Below the pieces are notes generated by a model, which made no database searches, was not told where the DNA came from, and saw only the letters and a program-made list of their open reading frames with translations. Shown here one piece after another: positions 16,903-24,689 of a DNA stretch of 64,000 nucleotides. The DNA is from Rhodococcus sovatensis (lineage in GTDB: Bacteria; Actinomycetota; Actinomycetes; Mycobacteriales; Mycobacteriaceae). A program made the translations under genes and the position numbers. Location of the stretch: contig NZ_CP147846.1 in the NCBI RefSeq assembly GCF_037327425.1, positions 992,001 to 1,056,000 on the forward strand, written 5' to 3'. Each line of letters opens with the position of its first letter. The stretch's first letter is position 1.

Positions 16903-17085
16903 ATGTCGATACGGTGGCCAGTCAGTGATCGTGAGCGGGCTATCGATGCTGCTCGGACTAACACTGCACTTGAGGGCGCACGCAGTACCGACGCAACCCG
17001 TGCGGATCAGGATGCGTATGTTCGCGGCGAGATAGATATCGCTGAGCTCGGGCAACGTGTGCGTAGCCGGTACAACCTCGCCTGA
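16903..17085 (+). CDS. VbhA-like antitoxin of a Fic toxin
   Basis: A 60-residue protein directly upstream of a Fic gene. The segment TNTALEGAR corresponds to the inhibitory helix motif of class I Fic antitoxins ([S/T]xxxE[G/N]), with Asn at the Ser/Thr position in my alignment, and its Glu would block ATP binding in the toxin. The C-terminus DQDAYVRGEIDIAELGQRVRSRYNL matches the usual VbhA-type tail (YV.GEI...EL..RVRARY.L). The ATG follows a strong GAGGAGG site. The 15-bp gap to the toxin implies one transcript. Confidence 0.82.
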   Translation: MSIRWPVSDRERAIDAARTNTALEGARSTDATRADQDAYVRGEIDIAELGQRVRSRYNLA

Positions 17086-17100
17086 CAGGGTTCGCTTTCG

Positions 17101-17757
17101 GTGGATGACGTACTCCCGTGGGATACCGGCGACGATGAGCTGAACTGGATTGGGTATTTCATTCCGGGCTCGTCGGTTTTGCGAAACCGCGTAGGAGCGA
17201 CGAGCAAGGAAGCCCTGGCTGCCGCCGAGAATGACCTGGTGGAAGTACGAGTAGCGGAACTGCGCGAAAGCGTCGGCGCAATGGACCGAACATACGACTT
17301 GCTTCATCTGAAAGCGCTGCATCGGTATCTCTTCCAGGACGTGTATCCGTGGGCCGGCGAGTTGCGGACCGTCGGGATCGAGAAAGAGCACGAGTCGTTC
17401 ATGACACCTGGCGACATCGGGCGTCCGGTCGCTTACATCGCTGCTCAGATCGCCAAGACGCAACAGCTTCGTTCGGTCTCAGACGAAGATTTACCCTCCC
17501 GGCTTGCGGAGATGTATGACTTCGTCAACTTTGCCCACCCCTTCCGGGAAGGAAACGGCCGCACGCAAAGGGAGTTCTTCGATCAATTGCTGTCCGAATC
17601 GAGCCGGGGACTGGCGTGGGATGCGATCGAGCTGACCGAACTGCACCGTGCATGCCACATTGCGCGCGCCGAGCAGACCATCGAGCCGCTGCGACTGATG
17701 TTCACGAGGATCGTCGACGACGACCCCGCCTACATATTCGGCCGTGGTACCTCCTGA
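17101..17757 (+). CDS. fic: Fic-domain toxin (protein adenylyltransferase)
   Basis: A 218-residue Fic protein with the complete active-site motif HPFREGNGRTQR at residues 146-157 and the upstream flap/substrate region (LKALHRYLFQDVYPWAGELRTVGIEKE) usual in this family. Fic enzymes transfer AMP from ATP to target proteins; VbhT-type toxins modify DNA gyrase and topoisomerase IV and arrest growth until held by the antitoxin. The start is GTG at 17101. No type IV secretion signal domain is fused, so it is a simple toxin-antitoxin module, plausibly an island stabiliser. It lies just inside the island's right end. Confidence 0.9.
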   Translation: MDDVLPWDTGDDELNWIGYFIPGSSVLRNRVGATSKEALAAAENDLVEVRVAELRESVGAMDRTYDLLHLKALHRYLFQDVYPWAGELRTVGIEKEHESFMTPGDIGRPVAYIAAQIAKTQQLRSVSDEDLPSRLAEMYDFVNFAHPFREGNGRTQREFFDQLLSESSRGLAWDAIELTELHRACHIARAEQTIEPLRLMFTRIVDDDPAYIFGRGTS

Positions 17758-17840
17758 GGCAGCACGATGAATTTATGCCGGAACGTCCTCACGTGCTTTT
17801 ACGCGGCGATAATTTCTACGCGGACAGATCCCGCGTCGCG

Positions 17841-18138
17841 GCGCGTTCGGGATGCATGTCGAAGCTCATCACTTTAAATTGAGGTGGAGTCGAGTGACCA
17901 TGACGGTCCGTTTAGACGAGGGGGGCCATACGGGACGCCGGTGGACCGAGGTACAGCCGTAGATGGTCATCTTTTACTCATCACTTTGGGGCGCACCCGG
18001 GTGGATTCACGCGGACGCCGGTGGTTACTTGATTCGCCGAACATCCAGCTCAACGGGCCAATGGTGGACGCGAGTGCATCCACTTGAATTGTTATCTCTC
18101 GTACAGCGGGTCCGGGGTTCGAATCCCTGATGGCGCAC
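17841..18138 (+). repeat. att-flank repeat copy B
   Basis: This is the uninterrupted copy of the repeat whose other copy is split between 1-54 and 5887-6128. Identity is high but not complete (for example CTCTCGTAC here against CTCTTTTAC before the tRNA fragment), so the copies have diverged. It contains TCATCACTTT twice and ends in the tRNA 3' fragment. Confidence 0.85.
18104..18138 (+). other. tRNA 3'-end fragment, putative att site 2 and island edge
   Basis: This 35-bp sequence is identical to 6094-6128: T-arm, acceptor 3' strand ATGGCGC and discriminator A. No 5' tRNA half precedes it. It separates the IS-rich island from an uninterrupted run of metabolic genes, as expected for the distal attR of a tRNA-targeted island. 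Confidence 0.82.
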
Positions 18139-18142
18139 AAGA

Positions 18143-18187
18143 ATGACCCCCTGACCAGCAGAATGCCGGTCAGGGGGTCATCTTTTT
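18143..18187 (+). terminator. Intrinsic terminator after att site 2
   Basis: A perfect 14-bp stem, ATGACCCCCTGACC (18143-18156) with GGTCAGGGGGTCAT (18168-18181), an 11-base loop and a T run at 18183-18187. Its sequence is unrelated to the terminator after att site 1, so the two sites have different right-hand neighbours. Confidence 0.9.
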
Positions 18188-18207
18188 GCGTCGGGGTGTC
18201 AGGTCTA

Positions 18208-18235
18208 CTCATCACTTCGAGGGCAAAGTGATGAG
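18208..18235. repeat. Inverted pair of the CATCACTT motif
   Basis: CTCATCACTT (18208-18217) and AAGTGATGAG (18226-18235) form a perfect 10-bp dyad with an 8-base spacer. The same motif occurs singly at 28-36, 5969-5978, 17868-17877 and 17979-17988. The remaining sequence to 18518 shows no convincing gene. Confidence 0.65.
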
Positions 18236-18518
18236 CGAATTAGGCTGGGTTTCTCCAGGTCGCGTTCGATTTTCCTGAGGGTGCAGAAGGATGGCCTGCT
18301 GACCAGCAGAAATGCTGTTTTCGTACCGGAGTCAGAGCGACCCGAGTTCATAGTCGAGCTCGAAAATCCCCGGTTTCGAAGACACGCTGAGTCGTGCGCA
18401 GTGTGGTCGGACCTTGTTGGCCGTAATTCGACGCATCCGACGCGCGTCGGATGCCAGGGGTGATACTCCCTCCGCGCGTTGGGTGACGTAGGCCACATAG
18501 ACGACAGATGATGATGTC

Positions 18519-19490
18519 ATGACGACATTCCCGACGCTGGACCCCGAGCTCGCTGCTGCAATTACCATGCTCCCCACCGTTAGTTTTTCCGATTTAGCCG
18601 CTGCGCGAACCACTTTCGACGCGCTGCTGGGCCCTTTGCTCGCTGACCTGTCGTACGACGGGGTCGACGTCCGTGAGATCGCAGTCCCGGGCAGTGACGA
18701 TGACCCCGATGTCACTATCCGATTCATGACACCCTCGGCCGCACAGGGCCCATTGCCTGTCCTCGTGTGGATCCATGGCGGCGGTTTCGCCGTCGGCAAC
18801 GCCCGATCCAGCGACCCCTACTGCATCGATGTAGTACGAGAGCTCGGCTACGCGGTCGCAAATGTCGAATACCGACTCGCCCCGGAAACGCCGTTCCCTG
18901 GACCTCTGAACGATTGCTACGCGGCCTTGTCGTATGTGCACTCTCACGCCGTAGAGTTGGGAATCGACCCCGACCGCATCGCAGTCGGCGGCCAGAGCGC
19001 GGGCGGCGGTCTCGCCGCGGGCACTGTCCTTCGAGCCCGCGACGAGCGTGTAATACCCGTCGCCTTTCAACTCCTCGAAATACCCGAGCTGGACGATCGA
19101 CTGACCACCACATCGATGATGACTTTCGTCGACACACCGATGTGGAACCGTCCCAGCGCAATCCTGTCCTGGCAGTACTACCTCGGCGACTCCTATTCCG
19201 GCCCGGACGATACGAATGTCTCTGTTTACGCCGCACCTGCTCGGGCCGCCGATCTGGCTGGACTACCTCCGACGTACCTCTGCACCATGGAGCTCGACCC
19301 GCTTCGAGACGAAGGGATCGACTACGCACTTCGTCTTCTGCGCGCGGGTATCAGCGTCGAGCTGCACTCCTTTCCCGGCACCTTCCACGGTTCCGCCTTG
19401 CTCGCCACGGCCGAAGTCAGCAAACGAGGACACGCAGAGGGACTCGATGCTCTTCGGAGAGGCTTGCGCGTAGCGACCCCAAGCTCGTAG
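18519..19490 (+). CDS. Alpha/beta hydrolase (HSL-type esterase)
   Basis: A 323-residue carboxylesterase of the hormone-sensitive-lipase group (family IV). The oxyanion-hole motif HGGGFAVG lies near residue 84, the nucleophile elbow GGQSAGGGLA near 155, the Asp region ELDPLRDEGIDYALRL and the His in SFPGTFHGSAL. It is predicted cytoplasmic, with no signal peptide. It is the first gene after the island edge, followed 9 bp later by a PucR-type regulator on the same strand. The substrate is unknown; an aryl or short-chain ester would fit the aromatic-catabolic neighbourhood. Confidence 0.85.
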   Translation: MTTFPTLDPELAAAITMLPTVSFSDLAAARTTFDALLGPLLADLSYDGVDVREIAVPGSDDDPDVTIRFMTPSAAQGPLPVLVWIHGGGFAVGNARSSDPYCIDVVRELGYAVANVEYRLAPETPFPGPLNDCYAALSYVHSHAVELGIDPDRIAVGGQSAGGGLAAGTVLRARDERVIPVAFQLLEIPELDDRLTTTSMMTFVDTPMWNRPSAILSWQYYLGDSYSGPDDTNVSVYAAPARAADLAGLPPTYLCTMELDPLRDEGIDYALRLLRAGISVELHSFPGTFHGSALLATAEVSKRGHAEGLDALRRGLRVATPSS

Positions 19491-19499
19491 CTTCTATAG

Positions 19500-20552
19500 A
19501 TGCAAGGACTTATGTACCGGCTCGCGGAGCTCGACGCCGACTCCGCGGGCCTTGTACGCGTCATCGACTACTTCGATGCTCTGGTTCGCCACCGCGCCGA
19601 CACAGCGGCGATGATGAGAGCAAGCGCAGCTCTCGCAGATTGCGTTGTCGGCATGGACGTCTCCGGATGGCGCGAAGCGCGTCACAAGGCCAGGCGATGC
19701 GACCCACGCGGCCAATGGTCACCGGAACCTCAGCGCGCACCGTCGTCGACCAAGGACATCATTGTCGACGATGACGTAGTTGGAACAGTGTGGATAGAGC
19801 GCAACGGACCTCCTTTGCCACTCGACGATATGCTCGTCGACCGCATGGCCTTGACCGCAGCCGTCATCCTTGCGCCGCGCCGCGCGCCGACTCCCACTGA
19901 GCAGACCGAGAATCTACTGTTCCCCGTCGACGAGATCGCGGTGCTCACATCTCTCGTTGCGCTCGGCATCGAACCGACTACGTCACTCAGGGTTGCTGTG
20001 AGCGCGCACGGGTACACAGACTTGCCGACGAATCTCACAGCCGGCGCGTCGGTGCCCGTCCGGGTGAACGAGGAATATTGGCTCGTCCTTTCGGGCACGC
20101 CGCCTCAGCTTTCCACGCCGTCGTTTCGCGTGGGTGTTTCTCTGTCTGTGCCCGCCAACGAAATTCATCGGCATCTCGGAAACGCACGCCTAGCTCTGAC
20201 CCAAGCGTCGGAGGATCGCCCCGTCTTCGTAGCCGATAGCTTGGGCGCGCTCAACCTTCTCGGCGCGGGGCACCGAATCGACTATGGTCACATACCCGAC
20301 CTGGTTCGCGCCGCCGAAGTAGGACAAGATACGCATGGTCCGGAATTGATCGACACGCTACGGGTCTACTTGCGCGCGGGGACGCTTCGTGCGGCGGCCG
20401 ACGCAATGCATCTACACCACAGTAGCGTGGCCCACCGATTGACCAAGCTGTCCGAGCGCATGGGGTACGCGGTCGACATAGTCGAAAATCGTGCTCGTGC
20501 AACCGCAATGATGATGATCCTGGACGGTACCGATTACGTGCCCAATGGCTGA
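19500..20552 (+). CDS. PucR/CdaR-type transcriptional regulator
   Basis: A 350-residue protein whose C-terminus carries the PucR HTH_30 domain (LIDTLRVYLRAGTLRAAADAMHLHHSSVAHRLTKLSERMG, split here only by its own helices). The preceding 250 residues form a ligand/GGDEF-like sensory region without obvious metal or nucleotide motifs. Such proteins usually activate nearby catabolic genes. It follows the esterase by 9 bp, so it may control that gene or the convergent vanillate operon. The ATG at 19500 is used; one at 19512 is also possible. Confidence 0.8.
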   Translation: MQGLMYRLAELDADSAGLVRVIDYFDALVRHRADTAAMMRASAALADCVVGMDVSGWREARHKARRCDPRGQWSPEPQRAPSSTKDIIVDDDVVGTVWIERNGPPLPLDDMLVDRMALTAAVILAPRRAPTPTEQTENLLFPVDEIAVLTSLVALGIEPTTSLRVAVSAHGYTDLPTNLTAGASVPVRVNEEYWLVLSGTPPQLSTPSFRVGVSLSVPANEIHRHLGNARLALTQASEDRPVFVADSLGALNLLGAGHRIDYGHIPDLVRAAEVGQDTHGPELIDTLRVYLRAGTLRAAADAMHLHHSSVAHRLTKLSERMGYAVDIVENRARATAMMMILDGTDYVPNG

Positions 20553-20639
20553 CTCGTCCGGACACGCATCCGATTAGTCCCATCTGAGCGCCGTCGTACA
20601 GTCGCCAGCCGAGCAACCACCCCACCTGCGCGTCGGTCA

Positions 20640-21599
20640 TCACGGAATGTTCAGAGTAAGGACGCCTGGGCCCGCGACGCGAGAGACGCACGAACACATC
20701 TTTCGGCACGTGGTCTTCTGAGTTTCGCTGAAGAAGACATCACGGTGGTCGACGGTCCCGTCGACGTCGATGATGTCGACCTGGCACAGCCCGCATTCGC
20801 CTTTCCTGCAGTCGTACATCATGTCCGCCCCTGCACGTTCGAGGGCATCGAGTATCGAATCACCTTTGCCCACTGTGGTTTCGATACCCAGTCGCGGAAC
20901 GATCACGCGGAATTCCTGCGCGTCGAACCACCCACTGTTGCCGAAGGTCTCGTATCTCAGGTTGGGCAGCGGTAGTTGCCGGTCGAGCCAGGTTCGTCGT
21001 ACCGCGTCCATCAACCTGATGGGGCCGCACACGTACAACTCGGTGTTTGAATCGACGTCGGCCAATGCGGTCGAGATGTCGAGGCCGGTCCCTTCGTCGT
21101 CGATGTGCAGAGTGAGTCGATTTTGGTGTACGGCAAGGAGTTCGGGGACAAATGCCATAGAGGTGCGACTGCGTCCGACGTAGACGAAGCGGTAATCGGC
21201 ACCGACCCTGCGCAGCGCTGCGGCCATCGCCGCCATGGCAGTGATGCCGATGCCGCCGGCGAGCAACACATACCGCGGTGCGCCGATGCGGAGGGGAAAG
21301 TTCTGCAGAGGCGCAGTGATCTCGAGTTCGTCTCCGGCTTTCAGTGAGTGCATGAAGAGAGATCCGCCTCGGGAAGTGGGTGAAAGACGAACTCCCAGGG
21401 TCACGCTCGTGCCGGTGACTCCGCCCGACACGATCGAGTACGAACGGATGTCGCCGGTATCGATCCTGACGTCGACGTGTGAACCCGGGGGAGCCCGGTG
21501 TGCCTGTCGGGTGCCGATGACGATCTTGGCGATGTCGTCTGCGACCGGTTCGACGGTCTGGACCGTACCGCGCTGCCAGGTGACCTTGTTGTCGACCAT
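20640..21599 (-). CDS. vanB: Vanillate O-demethylase reductase (VanB)
   Basis: A 319-residue class IA oxygenase reductase: an FMN/FAD-binding barrel (residues about 1-100, with RSYSIVSG), an NAD-binding domain (YVLLAGGIGITAMAAMAA, then LYVCGPIRLMDAV) and a C-terminal plant-type [2Fe-2S] domain with CRKGECGLC and a later Cys. It passes electrons from NADH to the oxygenase VanA. The gene starts 2 bp after the vanA stop, forming a vanA-vanB operon. Length and domain order match VanB and phthalate-dioxygenase reductases. The assignment to vanillate rests on its partner and the PadR regulator. Confidence 0.88.
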   Translation of the reverse strand: MVDNKVTWQRGTVQTVEPVADDIAKIVIGTRQAHRAPPGSHVDVRIDTGDIRSYSIVSGGVTGTSVTLGVRLSPTSRGGSLFMHSLKAGDELEITAPLQNFPLRIGAPRYVLLAGGIGITAMAAMAAALRRVGADYRFVYVGRSRTSMAFVPELLAVHQNRLTLHIDDEGTGLDISTALADVDSNTELYVCGPIRLMDAVRRTWLDRQLPLPNLRYETFGNSGWFDAQEFRVIVPRLGIETTVGKGDSILDALERAGADMMYDCRKGECGLCQVDIIDVDGTVDHRDVFFSETQKTTCRKMCSCVSRVAGPGVLTLNIP

Positions 21600-21600
21600 C

Positions 21601-22725
21601 TCAATTCACCACGCGGTCGATCGCGAAGGTGTCCACGTTCGCGGTAGAGGTGCGTTCGGATTCGATCATGCGTTGGATGATGCGCCGAACCCACATGCCG
21701 CCGGCGTCGATGTTGAGGTTGTAGAACTCGTGATCGGGGTTGGCGTCGATGGCGATCTGCTGAGCAGTGAGCATTGCCTCGTCCTCTCCGAACACCCCGT
21801 GCACACCGTCACGAAGTTGCGTGGTGATCGTCTGGCTTTCCAGGCGGTAGTTGCGCATGAACGCCCAGAAGTACAGCGCTGTCCTCTCGTCGACGGGCGT
21901 GATCGTGTTCATGACGAATCCGTTGACCCCCTGACTGCGGTCGCCGTCGGGCGCACCGGTGCCTGCCTTGGCTACACCGACGTCGATGCGGATGGTTCCC
22001 GGGGCCTGAAACTCGATGATCTGCCAGCGATCCACCTTGCCGCAGAATCCAGGGAATCGATCGTTCATGTTCTTGCGCCAGAAGGGCGGCGCGTCGATGT
22101 CGTGCATCCATCGGGTGACGGTGACCGTCCGTTCATCGTGGGTGACCTCGAAGTCGGATTCGCTGAGCTCGTCCTGACCGATGGTGGACGAGTGCACGAA
22201 CTCTTCGTGGGTCAGATCCATCAAATTATCCAGTACCAGTTGCCAATTGGCCTGCACGTCGATGGTGCGCCCGTCTCCGGCCCATTCGAGAGAATCCATC
22301 TGAAACATATCCGGAATCAGTGTGGGATCGGCGAGAGTGGGGTCGCCGGGCCACACCCAGACGTAACGGTATCGCTGCTCGACGGGATACGAGGACACCA
22401 TCGCCGACGGGTTGATGGTGTCCTGTGCGGGCATGCTCGTGCAGCGGCCGGCCGAGTTGTAACGCAGGCCGTGGTAGGGGCACTGGACCTCGTCGACGCC
22501 GACTCGCTTTCCTTTCGAGAGCGGAGCGAGTCGGTGCCAGCAGGCGTCCGCCAAGGCCACCGGCCGCCCGTCCGCGGTGCGATAGAGCGCCAACGGTTTG
22601 CCGGCAACGGTGCGCGAAATCAACCCTCCGGTGGTCAATTCGTGGTCCCACGAGACCGCGTACCACGCGTTCAGAGGGAAGGCCATGTTCTTGGCGGTCG
22701 CTCCGCCTGGGCCGAGATCGGTCAT
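21601..22725 (-). CDS. vanA: Vanillate O-demethylase oxygenase (VanA)
   Basis: A 374-residue Rieske non-heme iron oxygenase. The Rieske ligands are Cys62/His64 (ACWHRLAPLS) and Cys82/His85 (QCPYHGLRYN). The mononuclear iron site is carried by NLMDLTHEEFVHSS, the form characteristic of VanA-type demethylases. It oxidatively removes the methyl of vanillate, giving protocatechuate and formaldehyde, using electrons from VanB. Divergent from a PadR regulator with a 121-bp intergenic region bearing dyads. In Corynebacterium the equivalent vanABK operon is controlled by a PadR-type VanR, which supports the call. Syringate or another methoxy-aromatic is possible. Confidence 0.9.
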   Translation of the reverse strand: MTDLGPGGATAKNMAFPLNAWYAVSWDHELTTGGLISRTVAGKPLALYRTADGRPVALADACWHRLAPLSKGKRVGVDEVQCPYHGLRYNSAGRCTSMPAQDTINPSAMVSSYPVEQRYRYVWVWPGDPTLADPTLIPDMFQMDSLEWAGDGRTIDVQANWQLVLDNLMDLTHEEFVHSSTIGQDELSESDFEVTHDERTVTVTRWMHDIDAPPFWRKNMNDRFPGFCGKVDRWQIIEFQAPGTIRIDVGVAKAGTGAPDGDRSQGVNGFVMNTITPVDERTALYFWAFMRNYRLESQTITTQLRDGVHGVFGEDEAMLTAQQIAIDANPDHEFYNLNIDAGGMWVRRIIQRMIESERTSTANVDTFAIDRVVN

Positions 22726-22757
22726 CGGTGGTCCTCGCCGGAAGTAGTTGCCGAATA

Positions 22758-22811
22758 ACTATGAAGATAGCTATTGAGTGATGTGACGCACACACTATCT
22801 ATCGATATAGT
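22758..22811. promoter_or_regulatory. Two ACTAT/ATAG dyads between vanA and the PadR gene
   Basis: ACTAT-GAAG-ATAG lies at 22758-22770, and ACTAT at 22794-22798 is matched by ATAGT at 22807-22811 around ATCGAT. These paired half-sites in a divergent promoter suit a PadR/VanR dimer. They also overlap the likely -10 regions. Confidence 0.55.
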
Positions 22812-22846
22812 GATTGCGCAAGACGCCCCTGCCGATCGAGGAGAAC

Positions 22847-23446
22847 ATGAGCCTGCGCTACGCGCTGTTGGCCCTGCTCACTGCGGGCCCACTGACCGGA
22901 TACGACGCGGCGAGGAGGTTCGGCGGTTCTGTCGGGCACGTGTGGCACGCGCCCGATTCGCAGATCTACCCAGAACTCCGCCGCATGCAGGCGGACGGCC
23001 TGATCGAAGGCGAGCAGGTTCGCTGGGGCCCACGAAGCACGAAGACGCGCTATCGCATCACCGAAGCTGGAATGCAGTCCTTTCGGAGTTGGATGTCGAA
23101 GCCCGTCGATCACGCGCCGGAACGCGATGCGCACCACATGCAGGCTGCGTACCTGGAGTGGGCCGATCCCGACGAGGCACGGCTCATTCTGCGCACTCAC
23201 ATCGAGTACTACACGGCGCACGTAGCGTTGCTCACGGCTGTTCGTGACGGCATCGCAGCCCGCACTGATCCAGCGATCGTGCGCCGCCTGGAGGCGCGCC
23301 CGGACTCGGAGCATGAGCAGATCGTCGCGTTCAAGGTGTTCAGCTACTCGGGGATGATCGCACGAAGCCAGTCCGAGATCGAATGGGCAAGCACTGGACT
23401 CGAACTGGTCGATCGGCTCAACGATTCCACCCGGCCGGCGACTTAG
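22847..23446 (+). CDS. vanR: PadR-family repressor (VanR-like)
   Basis: A 199-residue PadR protein: an N-terminal winged helix (MSLRYALLALLTAGPLTGYD, then HVWHAPDSQIYPELRRMQADGLI) and a C-terminal four-helix dimerisation domain (PADR_C, with YLEWADPDEARLILRTHIEYY). The ATG at 22847 has a GAGGAG site; an upstream in-frame start lacks one. It is divergent from vanAB, the arrangement of corynebacterial VanR, which represses vanillate genes and releases DNA on binding vanillate. The downstream 23447-23569 is empty. Confidence 0.85.
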   Translation: MSLRYALLALLTAGPLTGYDAARRFGGSVGHVWHAPDSQIYPELRRMQADGLIEGEQVRWGPRSTKTRYRITEAGMQSFRSWMSKPVDHAPERDAHHMQAAYLEWADPDEARLILRTHIEYYTAHVALLTAVRDGIAARTDPAIVRRLEARPDSEHEQIVAFKVFSYSGMIARSQSEIEWASTGLELVDRLNDSTRPAT

Positions 23447-23569
23447 CCTGGATGCACCGACGGAGTGGCGGCCCTTGAAGCTCGCCTGATCGAGCTCGCC
23501 GCCGCGCATCCGATCGTGGCCACCGTCCACGGCTCGGGCTTCGGCGGCGGTATCGATGCCGGAGGGCGG

Positions 23570-24673
23570 TCAGAAGAGTAGAACCGGTTTGATCGACGCA
23601 CCACTGTTCATGTCGGCTACAGCTCTGTTGATGTCGGCGAACTGATAGTGAGTGAGTAAGCGTTGCAACGGCAATCGGTCCGAAATGACGAGGTCGACGA
23701 GGGCTGGAATGAGAGTTTGTGTCTCGCTGTCGCCGAGCGTGAGCCCCACGATGTGCCGCCCCGGCAGCATCATGTTGACATCGACGGGAACCTCGGTGCC
23801 GAAAGGTGGAGCACCGACGATCACTGCCGTTCCGCACGGTGCGAGGGCATCGATTGCGGTGCGCAGAACGCCGGTATTGCCGGTCGTTTCGATTGCTCCG
23901 TCGACGCCGGCACCACCGGTCAGTTCCGCCAACGCCTCCGCGGTGTCCTGCTGGGTGGCGTCGACGACGTGTGTCGCTCCGAGTTCGGTGGCCAAGTGCA
24001 AGCGCTCTGGGACCCTGTCGACTGCAATGATCTTTCGGGCGGGAGTCAGGTTGGCGGCCATGATCGCCGAGAGCCCCACCGCACCTGCGCCGGTCACGAC
24101 GATCGTGTCACCGGGGCGCGGCCGCAACACGTTCCAGACAGCACCCGCGCCGGTCTGGACGCCGCACCCCAACGGCGCAAGGAGGTCGAGCGGCGCGTCA
24201 GGATCGACTTTGATCAAGCTTCGCTCGTCGGCGATCGCGTGGTGCGCGAACGAGGATTGGCCGAAGAAGTGGCCACCCAGTGCGGTCCCATCGCGGGTGA
24301 TCGGACTCGATCCATCGGAACGTGTGCCGCCGATGAGATTGAGCGGCAACCACGTTGCGCAGTACGCTGGATGGCCGGCTCGGCATTTGCCGCAGTTGCC
24401 GCAGGAGGTGAACGACAACAGAACGTGATCGCCCTCGGACACTCGAGTGACGCCGGGGCCGACGGCTTCGACGACTCCTGCACCCTCGTGTCCGAGAACT
24501 CCGGGCAGCGGGAAAGGCAATCCGCCGGAGGCGGCCCCGAGATCGGTGTGGCACAGTCCGGCGGCGACGAGCCGCACGCGTACCTCACCGAACCGTGGGG
24601 CTCCGAGCTCGACAGGTGAGAGCGTGAACGCCGCTCCGCCAGATTCGACGACGGCTGCAGTTGTTGCGGTCAT
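23570..24673 (-). CDS. Zinc-dependent aryl-alcohol dehydrogenase
   Basis: A 367-residue medium-chain dehydrogenase. The catalytic zinc ligands are in AGLCHTDLG and GHEGAGVVEAVG; the structural zinc cysteines are in CGNCGKCRAGHPAYC; and the NAD-binding GAGAVGLSAIMAA follows. The sequence is of the benzyl-alcohol (XylB/AreB) type. It would oxidise vanillyl, coniferyl or benzyl alcohol to the aldehyde in the cytoplasm. The frame extends upstream, but ATG 24673 begins the conserved N-terminus. It follows the aldehyde dehydrogenase by 16 bp in the same operon, giving alcohol-aldehyde-acid oxidation upstream of VanAB. Confidence 0.85.
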   Translation of the reverse strand: MTATTAAVVESGGAAFTLSPVELGAPRFGEVRVRLVAAGLCHTDLGAASGGLPFPLPGVLGHEGAGVVEAVGPGVTRVSEGDHVLLSFTSCGNCGKCRAGHPAYCATWLPLNLIGGTRSDGSSPITRDGTALGGHFFGQSSFAHHAIADERSLIKVDPDAPLDLLAPLGCGVQTGAGAVWNVLRPRPGDTIVVTGAGAVGLSAIMAANLTPARKIIAVDRVPERLHLATELGATHVVDATQQDTAEALAELTGGAGVDGAIETTGNTGVLRTAIDALAPCGTAVIVGAPPFGTEVPVDVNMMLPGRHIVGLTLGDSETQTLIPALVDLVISDRLPLQRLLTHYQFADINRAVADMNSGASIKPVLLF

Positions 24674-24689
24674 TATCCGGTCCTCCGAT

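Noticed and set aside
20640..22725. Reading the Rieske pair as a ring-hydroxylating dioxygenase
   Set aside because: There is no small beta subunit and no separate ferredoxin. A single oxygenase of 374 residues with a VanB-type reductase and PadR regulator fits O-demethylation.
23447..23569. A short ORF after the PadR gene (GCAT-rich, ending in a Gly-rich stretch)
   Set aside because: No ribosome site, no full-length frame and no recognisable domain; possibly a gene remnant, but the sequence is too short to support this.
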